NCBI GenBank assembly: GCA_021772705.1
Contig: JAJFLN010000296.1
Span: 1 to 11,555, forward strand
DNA: 11,555 bases
Direction of reading: 5' to 3'
Source of the DNA: Candidatus Cloacimonadota bacterium
GTDB lineage: Bacteria; Muiribacteriota; UBA6191; JACPRK01
Shown: positions 5,677 through 11,555 of the stretch, one piece after another
How the letters are laid out: the number at the start of each line of letters is the position of its first letter
Position numbering within the stretch: position 1 is the first letter of the stretch
Position numbers and translations under genes: made by a program
Notes under the pieces: generated by a model
Told to the model about the DNA's origin: nothing
Databases searched by the model: none
Seen by the model: the letters and a program-made list of their open reading frames with translations, nothing else

Positions 5677-8097
5677 TCACAGTTTCGCCTGGGGAGCACG
5701 CCAGGCGGCAGGCCGGACAACCAGGGTCAGCCAGAAGATCAGGAAGCAAAGGCTGATGGCCACGCCTACGCGGAATGGACGAGGCTCGTACGCCATTTCC
5801 AGGGAACTCTCTCCCTCTCTCACCTCCACTCCTCGGAAGAGCCCCGCTACCCGGTGGATGGGTCGCTCCTCGCCGTCAACGGTGGCTCTCCAGAGGGGAA
5901 AGGGAGCATCGAGCAGCACCAGGAGCCCCCTTCCTTTCAATTCGAAATCGATCTGGACTCGATGGCGACCGTAGTGTGCGATCCGGCAGCTGCCGATTGA
6001 GTCCGGCACCAGCGGGCCTGGAGAAGGTGCATCCTTCGCCGGCTCGAAGAGAGTCCGGTCCGGCAGGGTCCAGATCGCGGCCTTGCTCTGCTCTGGAGTC
6101 AGATCAGCCTCCACGGGAGTCGCCTGACCGGCAATGAACGCCCTGGGCATGACATCAGTCAGCTCCTGAACGAGCAAGGGGCCCGATCGGCCTGCCACCC
6201 GCCCCGGACCGGCGAAGATGGGGGAGTAGTAAACCCTGAGGGTCCTGCCGGCTCCAACTTTCGCCTGAAACAGGTCGAGCTCCGCGGAGCCGAGTAGGGG
6301 GGCGATCTCCGAGTATCGAACGTTCGTCCGGGTCCGGAGGGTCGCCGACGGCCCCAGGCAGTTCAAGTCGAACCGGACACCGCACAGGTTCTTCATGAGC
6401 TGGTATCGCAGCAGGACTATCTGGGTGTGAGTCCACTCATCCTGGAACAGCAGCTGATCCGGCAGGTAGGAGGCGAACCTGGGAGGTGGTCTTCCGGCCT
6501 CCGGCGACGGCATGTATTGAATCGCCGCCGGTGGCTTCTCGATGAGGTCTCGATCGATGAGAGCCAGTTGAGTCCGGGTCGTCGAGATCAGGTCGAAGAT
6601 CGCCAGAATGGCGATCCCGACGATGGCGGTCCGCAGCGGTATCCGCCCGGATCGGGCAGCCCAGATCAGTATCAAGCAGAGCCCCACCATGCCCCAGGCG
6701 AATGCGATCCCCGCGAACCAGGCCGACTGGAGCGCGGCAACCGAAGCTGCGGCGCTGCCTCCGGGTTCGGCAGAACCGGTGAGCCAGACGCGGGCGAGAT
6801 CGTCTCCGCCAGCCCAGACAGCGGCCATCAGTGCCGAGATGAGTACCAGGAGGCTGGAACCGGCGCCGACGAGCATCCTCCTACAGCCGGCGCTGCCGGT
6901 CAGCATTCCCTGGAGACCGAATGCTGCCAGGACGCTGATCCAGAACGCGGCTAGGGCGTAGTACTTGATGGGATAGCGGAAGATCTTCAGCAGCGGTACG
7001 ACCTCGAGGACCCAGCGGAAGACAGGAAGCCGATCTCCCACGGAGAGACAGATGCAGAAGACGATTCCCAGGCCCATCACGGGTCCAGCCAACCCATGCC
7101 GGACCACTCCAACCGGGTCCACTCGCGGCCGATACGCCATCCCGCAGACCACCAGCAGCAGGACCGGAGCCCCCAGATAGAAGGTGTAGAGGATGGGCGG
7201 AGAGCCGTGATGAAAGCTGAGGTAGTAGCTGACCTCCCTGGGGTCGGGGAATGGCAGAGCGAACAGGGCGGACAGGAGATTCCAGGGGTCCACGGCGAAC
7301 AGGCCCAGCTCGGAACCGCCCAGCCCGCCAGCCCTGTCGGAGTTGAGCAACAGGTGGAGCACCGGCACGTACTGGCACGCCAGAAGTCCGATGGCGAGGG
7401 CCGAGCTGCCGGCGATTCCTCCCAGCCAATCGCGAACGCCTCGCCATCTTGCGTTGGGGCTGACGAGTGGAATCATGGCCATCAGCACCACGGAAAACAG
7501 CAGGAACTGGGGGTCCGATCCAGAACCCTGGAGGGCCAGGGCAGCAGCGGTGGCCGCGATCCATCGAAGGCCTCCTCTCTCCTGGTAGTAGTCGAACATC
7601 AGGGCCGGAAGCGGCAGCCAGACGGAGCCTCTCTGAATCATGAGGACTCCTGTGGCGCCGAGCATGTATCCGCCGAAGGCGTAGGTGAGTGCGCCCAGAA
7701 TGGCTGGAAGACGCTCCACGCCCCATCTCCTCAGAAGGGCAAAGAGCAACGCGGCCCCCAGGAGGAAATGGGCGCTGATGAACAGATTGAATGCCTGGAC
7801 AATCGGCGCCGCGAACAGTAGCGGCAGCAGAGGGTAGAAGACCAGGGAATGGGGATCGGCCTGATAGGGATAACCGAAGTCCATTCTCGGTTCCCAGTGA
7901 GGGATCTCTCCCGCACTCAATGCCTCGACGGTCATCTGAGCCTGAGGAACCGCCAGGAACAGGAAATCCGTGAGGTAGAGGCTCTTCTCACCGAATAGTA
8001 CTGGCCAGAAGTAGAGCACGGTCAGCAGACCGATCAGGGCCAGGCACGCAGCCTCCCGGCCGATCTTTCGACTGTTCGAACTGGTTCGGACTCCCAT
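5677..8097 (-). CDS. YfhO-family polytopic membrane protein (GT-C-like)
   Basis: This 806-residue protein has about a dozen membrane segments in residues 15-505, then a soluble extracytoplasmic domain (~510-770) and a last membrane segment (777-794). YfhO hallmarks are present. After the first membrane helix comes an acidic loop, YLTDF (Asp44), then IPHWEPRMDFGYPYQADP and LVFYP. Later come FRYPIKYYALAAFW (373-386) and the typical C-terminal run of small beta-domain phrases (FPLWRATVDGEE, FRGVEVREGESSLEMAYEPRPFRVG). Family members are glycosyltransferase-C-like proteins linked to sugar modification of envelope polymers such as teichoic acid or lipid-linked glycans. Asp44 would be the GT-C-type catalytic candidate. 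The start ATG at 8097 is preceded by TGAGG five bases away. The donor, acceptor and actual activity cannot be read from sequence. Confidence 0.85.
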   Translation of the reverse strand: MGVRTSSNSRKIGREAACLALIGLLTVLYFWPVLFGEKSLYLTDFLFLAVPQAQMTVEALSAGEIPHWEPRMDFGYPYQADPHSLVFYPLLPLLFAAPIVQAFNLFISAHFLLGAALLFALLRRWGVERLPAILGALTYAFGGYMLGATGVLMIQRGSVWLPLPALMFDYYQERGGLRWIAATAAALALQGSGSDPQFLLFSVVLMAMIPLVSPNARWRGVRDWLGGIAGSSALAIGLLACQYVPVLHLLLNSDRAGGLGGSELGLFAVDPWNLLSALFALPFPDPREVSYYLSFHHGSPPILYTFYLGAPVLLLVVCGMAYRPRVDPVGVVRHGLAGPVMGLGIVFCICLSVGDRLPVFRWVLEVVPLLKIFRYPIKYYALAAFWISVLAAFGLQGMLTGSAGCRRMLVGAGSSLLVLISALMAAVWAGGDDLARVWLTGSAEPGGSAAASVAALQSAWFAGIAFAWGMVGLCLILIWAARSGRIPLRTAIVGIAILAIFDLISTTRTQLALIDRDLIEKPPAAIQYMPSPEAGRPPPRFASYLPDQLLFQDEWTHTQIVLLRYQLMKNLCGVRFDLNCLGPSATLRTRTNVRYSEIAPLLGSAELDLFQAKVGAGRTLRVYYSPIFAGPGRVAGRSGPLLVQELTDVMPRAFIAGQATPVEADLTPEQSKAAIWTLPDRTLFEPAKDAPSPGPLVPDSIGSCRIAHYGRHRVQIDFELKGRGLLVLLDAPFPLWRATVDGEERPIHRVAGLFRGVEVREGESSLEMAYEPRPFRVGVAISLCFLIFWLTLVVRPAAWRAPQAKL

Positions 8098-8296
8098 TGA
8101 ACCTCAAGAAGACAACGGAGCGCAGGTTGAATGCAAGCAGTCCCGGAAGTACGCTGATCCGGGCCACTCGGCCATGGATACCCTGCCGCTCGCCTCGGGC
8201 TGCTGGCAATCATGGAACTAATATCACGAAACAGGCGCAATATCCTGATCGTCCATCGTCCTGTATTGGGTGGACTATTTGAGACAAGGGGGCTGG

Positions 8297-8944
8297 ATGA
8301 GCATCAGAGTGCTGCTGGTCGAGGATCATTTGTTCGTACGCGAGGCATGCCGGTTCCTGCTGGAGCGAGAACCGGACATTGAGGTCGTCGGGGAAGCGGG
8401 AGAGGGTAGGGAAGCCATCGCCTCCGCGAGGATTGCTCGACCGGATGTGATCCTGATGGACTTGGAGTTACCTGGCCTGGGAGGACTCGAGACCATCGAG
8501 CGACTCCTCACCTGCCCGTCTCCTTCCAGGATTGTCGCCCTCTCGGCCGCCACCTCCAGCACTATCGTACGCGCGGCGCTGGCAGCGGGAGCGACTTCCT
8601 TCGTGACCAAGTCTTCCACGTCAGCCGAGTTGGTTCAGGCCATCCGCGCCACCCATGGTGGGCGCCGTTACCTGAGTTCGGGAATAACGGAGAGCGGTGC
8701 CCTCGACGTGGCTCGACGGGGAAGATCGAGTATTCCACTCAAACTGGACCTGCTCACGGCCCGGGAGCGCACGGCGGTTCTGCTCTTTGCGGAAGGGATG
8801 ACGACAAAGCAGATAGCCGCGCGGATGGGGCTGAGCGACAAGACTGCAGACAAGTATCGTCGCAACGGCATGAGGAAGCTGCACATCTCCACTCAGGGAC
8901 AGCTGACGCGCCACGCCATGGCGGCGGGATTGCTGGCCCTCTAG
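8297..8944 (+). CDS. NarL/LuxR-type two-component response regulator
   Basis: This 215-residue regulator has an N-terminal receiver domain (1-120) and a C-terminal LuxR-type helix-turn-helix (~148-210). Receiver residues are intact: acidic pair Glu9/Asp10 (VLLVEDH), phosphoacceptor Asp55 (PDVILMDLELPG), switch Ser83 (VALSA), and Lys105 (SFVTKSS). The DNA-binding part reads LTARERTAVLLFAEGMTTKQIAARMGLSDKTADKYRR, with the recognition helix around KTADKYRR. The ATG at 8297 was chosen because AAGGGGG lies four bases upstream and the receiver strand starts at once; a GTG at 8270 would add nine residues with no obvious ribosome site. No histidine kinase is adjacent, so the partner is elsewhere. The gene is divergent from the YfhO gene across a 199-bp gap in which I see no convincing promoter. 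Regulation of its neighbours is possible but unproven. Confidence 0.93.
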   Translation: MSIRVLLVEDHLFVREACRFLLEREPDIEVVGEAGEGREAIASARIARPDVILMDLELPGLGGLETIERLLTCPSPSRIVALSAATSSTIVRAALAAGATSFVTKSSTSAELVQAIRATHGGRRYLSSGITESGALDVARRGRSSIPLKLDLLTARERTAVLLFAEGMTTKQIAARMGLSDKTADKYRRNGMRKLHISTQGQLTRHAMAAGLLAL

Positions 8945-8966
8945 CTCGCCGACACCAAGGAGTATT

Positions 8967-8985
8967 TTCCGCCGATCATGCGGAA
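8967..8985 (+). terminator. Small hairpin after the response regulator
   Basis: TTCCGC (8967-8972) and GCGGAA (8980-8985) form a 6-bp stem with a 7-nt loop, 22 bases after the stop. No T-run follows. It is a weak terminator candidate separating the regulator from the M15 peptidase gene. Confidence 0.3.
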
Positions 8986-9084
8986 TTCCCTCATTGAAAA
9001 TCTCTTCCTTGCCAGGGCGAGGCTTCATGTTCAGAAGGACGCGGAACGGAAACGGGATTTCACCGAAAGGGGTGGCGATAGTCG

Positions 9085-9873
9085 ATGGCAAGCCTGAAGA
9101 AAGGCAGCAGGGGCAAGGACGTGGAAACGTGGCAGCAGTTCCTTCAGCAACAGGGATATGCTCCAGGCAAAGTGGACGGACGGTTCGGCTCGAAGACGAC
9201 CGCCGCCACCAAGAGATTCCAGAAGGCGGCGGGACTGAAGGCTGATGGAATCGTGGGCCCCAGGACGAGAAAGGCCGCCTCGGATCTGGGCCATCTGCCC
9301 GGATCGACGACAGACATCGACGTCGATCTCGACAGTGTCCAGGATTACTCCATTCGCCTGGGCATTCCGGCGGGCATAAACCAGGGAGTGTCCCGAGCCC
9401 GACAGAAGACGATGCTAGAGGTTCTAGGAAAGCCGGGTGACAAGACCACGGACTGCTCCACGCCGACCAGTTCCCGGTTGAAGAAGTTGCTTGTAACGGA
9501 GAATGTTGGACCCTTTCGAGTCACAGGTCTGAAACCCGCCGTGGCCCTCGTGAGGAAGATCTTTGCCGCCGTCAAGGAAGACCACCCGGTGCTCTACAAC
9601 CAGCTGGGTACGGCAGGCATGCTCTGCTGCCGGAAAGTCCGAGGAGGCAGCAACTTCTCGAACCACTCCTGGGGGACGGCAGTGGATATCAAGATCAACG
9701 GGGCTCTGGACAAGGTAGACGACAATCGCTGTCAGCTCGGTCTGAAGATCCTTGCCGACTACTTTAACGAAGCTGGTTTCTTCTGGGGTGCTGGCTTTTC
9801 CCGCGAGGACTCGATGCACTTCGAGGTCTCAGACGAACTCATCCGAAAATGGAAGGCGAACGGAGCCATCTGA
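9085..9873 (+). CDS. Peptidoglycan-binding + M15 peptidase (endolysin-like)
   Basis: This is a 262-residue protein. Residues ~5-65 are a PG_binding_1 domain (GSRGKDVETWQQFLQQQGY, VDGRFGSKTTAATKRFQ, DGIVGPRT). The C-terminal half is an M15 zinc peptidase of the Ply500/VanY class. SNFSNHSWGTAVDIKI supplies His194 and Asp201, and FFWGAGFSREDSMHFEV supplies His245 as third zinc ligand and Asp242 as likely catalytic base. Such enzymes cut the L-Ala-D-Glu bond or remove terminal D-Ala of stem peptides. No signal peptide is present, as in phage endolysins or effectors exported by another route. The start follows a loose AAGGGG/GGTGG site 9-12 bases upstream. Only 18 bp separate it from the next gene, suggesting an operon. 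Two adjacent Cys (181-182) lie near the active site. Whether it is a prophage remnant, an effector or a housekeeping wall enzyme cannot be decided here. Confidence 0.88.
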   Translation: MASLKKGSRGKDVETWQQFLQQQGYAPGKVDGRFGSKTTAATKRFQKAAGLKADGIVGPRTRKAASDLGHLPGSTTDIDVDLDSVQDYSIRLGIPAGINQGVSRARQKTMLEVLGKPGDKTTDCSTPTSSRLKKLLVTENVGPFRVTGLKPAVALVRKIFAAVKEDHPVLYNQLGTAGMLCCRKVRGGSNFSNHSWGTAVDIKINGALDKVDDNRCQLGLKILADYFNEAGFFWGAGFSREDSMHFEVSDELIRKWKANGAI

Positions 9874-9880
9874 CCAGACA

Positions 9881-9885
9881 GGGAG
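9881..9885 (+). promoter_or_regulatory. Ribosome binding site supporting a TTG start at 9892
   Basis: GGGAG is followed by six bases and then TTG at 9892, the first codon of the long frame. The nearby ATG at 9896 is in another frame, so the TTG is the most credible start. Confidence 0.6.
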
Positions 9886-9891
9886 AAACAA

Positions 9892-10842
9892 TTGAATGAA
9901 ATCATTGAGATTCTCGAGAAGCTGCGTGGCGACCTCAAGTCGGAGCTGAACGGCGCCGTCGCGGAAACCAAGGACACCCTGGAGGCGCGTCTCGCCACGA
10001 TTGACAGGTTGCTCCAGGAAGGGCGGCTGCACGAGGCTCGCCTCACGGCAGCCACCTTTGACAGTGTCCTCGAGGAGACGGTATCGGCCCTGTCGGGCAA
10101 GTTTCACAAGTTGTTGCTGGTCGATGCCAAGGAGGAGATCAAGGGCCACCTTCGGGAGAAGGCCGAGTCAGCCCTACGACAGAAGGTGCTCGGTCTCCTC
10201 GGAGGCGTCCTCGGAGCACCGATAGCCTCCCTGGCAATCCAGTTGATGCGAGACCTCTTGCGAGGCTACTCCATTGTCGACATTCGGGAATTCTTGACTC
10301 CCTTCAATCAGGATCTGCTGGCCGAGGTGATCGCCACTGCAACGCAGGTGGAGAAGTTCCATAGGGAGAGACACACAGACAAGCAGTCGATGCGAGATTT
10401 CTACAAGGCCATGCGACCGGACCGGGACAAGTTCCTGATCAAGCTCCTCCGATCCGATTTGCTCGAGGCCACGACGAAGAAGCAGGTATTTCAATTCCAG
10501 CGTCAGTGGCATGTCATCACGCCGGGACAGAGGAACCTGCTGCAAGAACTGGTGGACAAGTTCGCCACGCAACAGCGACAACCAGACAGCAACTCTGCGA
10601 GTTCAACCGGCGCCTCCATCTTCGGAAACCTGGGCGCAGGAGTGGCGGCAACGAGCTCATCCACTCTGATCGCCGACTTCGGTCCGGAGGCGGTCAAGGG
10701 AATCCAACGAGAATACTCCCCAGTCTGGCAAAGCTGGTTCCCGGAGGACGAGGGGCCCGATACTCACCTGGGTCACTCCATCCCGCAGCTGCTGGCAAAG
10801 CCAAGCCGTACCCGTTTCCTCGCTCGGACTACGGACTCCTAG
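9892..10842 (+). CDS. Unrecognised 316-residue protein with hydrophobic Gly-rich segment
   Basis: I do not recognise the family. The protein begins with a helical, charged, coiled-coil-like region (1-95, heptad-like EIIEILEKLRGDL and LEARLATIDRLL). A hydrophobic Gly-rich stretch follows at 99-119 (VLGLLGGVLGAPIASLAIQL), which could cross or insert into a membrane. A long helical, charged region covers ~125-230. A second small-residue stretch lies at 241-260 (ASIFGNLGAGVAATSSSTLI), and the tail is Pro-containing. It has no Cys and no signal peptide. Translation starts at TTG with GGGAG at ideal spacing, 18 bp after the M15 peptidase stop, so the two are probably one transcript. Paired with a wall hydrolase, it could be a membrane-active partner or an immunity/adaptor protein; this is speculation from context only. 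Confidence 0.75.
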   Translation: MNEIIEILEKLRGDLKSELNGAVAETKDTLEARLATIDRLLQEGRLHEARLTAATFDSVLEETVSALSGKFHKLLLVDAKEEIKGHLREKAESALRQKVLGLLGGVLGAPIASLAIQLMRDLLRGYSIVDIREFLTPFNQDLLAEVIATATQVEKFHRERHTDKQSMRDFYKAMRPDRDKFLIKLLRSDLLEATTKKQVFQFQRQWHVITPGQRNLLQELVDKFATQQRQPDSNSASSTGASIFGNLGAGVAATSSSTLIADFGPEAVKGIQREYSPVWQSWFPEDEGPDTHLGHSIPQLLAKPSRTRFLARTTDS

Positions 10843-10881
10843 CCGCAATGCCCATGAATGAGTGGAAGGAATGTTTGAAAA

Positions 10882-10898
10882 CGAGGGCTCTGCCCTCG
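10882..10898. repeat. REP-like hairpin 1
   Basis: CGAGGGC (10882-10888) and GCCCTCG (10892-10898) form a perfect 7-bp stem with a TCT loop. It sits 40 bp after the 316-residue gene and may act as its terminator, although no T-run follows. It is the first of four GC-rich hairpins in the gap 10843-11187. Confidence 0.6.
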
Positions 10899-10906
10899 AA
10901 CTCCCG

Positions 10907-10927
10907 CCAGGGCCCATTGGCCCCTGG
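10907..10927. repeat. REP-like hairpin 2
   Basis: CCAGGGCC (10907-10914) pairs with GGCCCCTGG (10919-10927), giving 8 bp with one bulged C and a CATT loop. It lies eight bases after hairpin 1, as expected for a composite palindromic repeat. Confidence 0.5.
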
Positions 10928-11008
10928 ACCCCGATTGAACAGGTCAAGCTCTCGTATGTCATTCAAGTGCTCATCAGCACTCTCAGTCGCACCAGTCCAA
11001 TTGGGGGT

Positions 11009-11030
11009 TTGGGGGAGCTGGCTCCCCCAA
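11009..11030. repeat. REP-like hairpin 3
   Basis: TTGGGGGAGC (11009-11018) and GCTCCCCCAA (11021-11030) form a perfect 10-bp inverted repeat around TG. It is preceded by a second TTGGGGG at 11001, a partial direct repeat of the left arm. Confidence 0.65.
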
Positions 11031-11038
11031 CGGGGTGT

Positions 11039-11051
11039 GGGGCGGAGCCCC
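11039..11051. repeat. REP-like hairpin 4
   Basis: GGGGC (11039-11043) and GCCCC (11047-11051) form a 5-bp stem with a GGA loop, nine bases from hairpin 3. CGGGG at 11031-11035 can pair instead with CCCCG at 11048-11052, so alternative folds exist. The rest of the gap to 11187 shows no gene and no clear promoter. Confidence 0.45.
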
Positions 11052-11174
11052 GCGACAACAAAATCCGTTTTATCTCACCGGCATTGCTCCTAGCCGCCAA
11101 GTGCGATTGGCCCTCTTCTCTCCCGTCGTTCACAAGCGTTCGAGAGGACAGGCCGCCTACGAACTCAATTCCTC

Positions 11175-11182
11175 AGGGAGGG
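11175..11182 (+). promoter_or_regulatory. Strong ribosome binding site for the patatin-like gene
   Basis: AGGGAGGG is followed by CACCC and then ATG at 11188. This sets the start of the patatin-like frame and rules out in-frame starts upstream, which would run through the hairpin cluster. Confidence 0.7.
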
Positions 11183-11187
11183 CACCC

Positions 11188-11430
11188 ATGCTCGGCGTAG
11201 AAGACTTCACACAAGACAAGGGAGTGCTGGACACGATCACGTCCCTGCAGAGGGACTTCGCGAACAAGGCCGTAACAGATGCCGTCGATGGCAAATTCCA
11301 CAATGGAGAGTCCGGTGGCATTCAGTTCGTCGATCTCGTCATGGAGGGTGGTGGTGTCCTGGGTATTGCGCTGGTCGGCTACACCTATGCTCTGGAGAGT
11401 GTCGGCATTCGCTTCAGAGCTGACGCATAA
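11188..11430 (+). pseudogene. Patatin-like phospholipase, truncated after 80 residues
   Basis: The frame encodes an N-terminal helix-rich lead followed by FVDLVMEGGGVLGIALVGYTYALESVGIRF. This is the opening strand, oxyanion-hole glycines (Gly54-56, Gly59) and first helix of patatin-like lipid acyl hydrolases. In the family, a G-T-S-A-G motif bearing the catalytic serine should follow within about 10-15 residues. Here the frame reads RADA and stops, and no GxSxG is found in any plus-strand frame to the window end. The ribosome site and start are excellent, so the gene was recently functional or the break is recent. Either an insertion/deletion or a rearrangement near 11410-11430 is likely. A fragment beyond the window cannot be excluded. 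Confidence 0.65.
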
Positions 11431-11555
11431 ACCTCTGTGACGACGATTTCGCGGTGGGTTCGGAAGGGTGGCGTGGCCTCCGGGCACCGAGATAATGGCG
11501 CGATTGGCCCTGAAGGGCGTCGAGTTTGGCTTTCTGAACACACGAAAGCCTCTCG
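11431..11555. other. Unassigned sequence following the patatin break
   Basis: These 125 bases carry no recognisable domain. One short plus-strand frame opens at ATG 11495 and runs off the edge for 20 codons without a clear ribosome site. The stretch could be the end of an inserted element or simply intergenic DNA after a deletion; no terminal repeat can be confirmed within the window. Confidence 0.3.

Noticed and set aside
7096..7821. Plus-strand frame of 241 codons opposite the YfhO-family gene
   Set aside because: It is a shadow of a real membrane-protein gene; its translation is Gln/Glu/Gly-rich with no motif or ribosome site.
10882..11053. Possible CRISPR or integron attC array
   Set aside because: The hairpins differ from one another in sequence and spacing, there are no regular spacers, and no attC core sites (GTTRRRY/RYYYAAC) were seen in the expected places.
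11173..11541. Minus-strand frame at the right edge (122 codons)
   Set aside because: It runs antisense through the patatin-like region, whose plus-strand frame has a strong ribosome site and a family motif.

Overview
The window is high-GC bacterial DNA with dense genes and canonical Shine-Dalgarno sites, one of them serving a TTG start. It contains no rRNA, tRNA or other marker that fixes the lineage. The gene mix (tandem universal stress protein, YfhO-type membrane protein, plant-type alpha-amylase, zinc-ribbon/NlpC fusion, long secreted proteins of unknown function) fits a large-genome environmental bacterium. An Acidobacteriota-, Myxococcota- or planctomycete-like origin is possible, but this is only a guess.

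Layout. (1) Bases 1-1608, plus strand: the 3' part of a tandem universal stress protein, then a membrane-anchored zinc-ribbon/proline-rich/NlpC-P60-like protein whose catalytic Cys and His positions are replaced. (2) A strong hairpin at 1725-1756 lies between this pair and a convergent minus-strand block. (3) Bases 1787-8097, minus strand, in transcription order: a YfhO-family polytopic membrane protein, a secreted GH13 alpha-amylase of the plant type, and a secreted 731-residue proline-rich protein with ten G-aromatic pentapeptide repeats. Gaps of 170-180 bp between these three suggest separate promoters. (4) Bases 8297-8944, plus strand: an orphan NarL/LuxR-type response regulator, divergent from the YfhO gene. 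(5) Bases 9085-11430, plus strand: a peptidoglycan-binding + M15 peptidase with no signal peptide (endolysin-like), an unrecognised 316-residue protein with a hydrophobic segment starting 18 bp downstream, a 345-bp gap packed with GC-rich hairpins, and a patatin-like phospholipase that stops after about 80 residues, before its catalytic serine. (6) The last ~125 bp carry no recognisable gene and may be foreign sequence at a junction.

The minus-strand block looks like cell-envelope and extracellular-carbohydrate functions. The plus-strand right-hand part combines a wall hydrolase, a possibly membrane-active protein and a broken lipase. Such a combination is seen in lysis or effector cassettes, but that reading is inference. 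The strongest candidates for something undescribed are the catalytically dead NlpC/P60 receptor-like fusion, the pentapeptide-repeat secreted protein, and the M15/unknown/patatin group.
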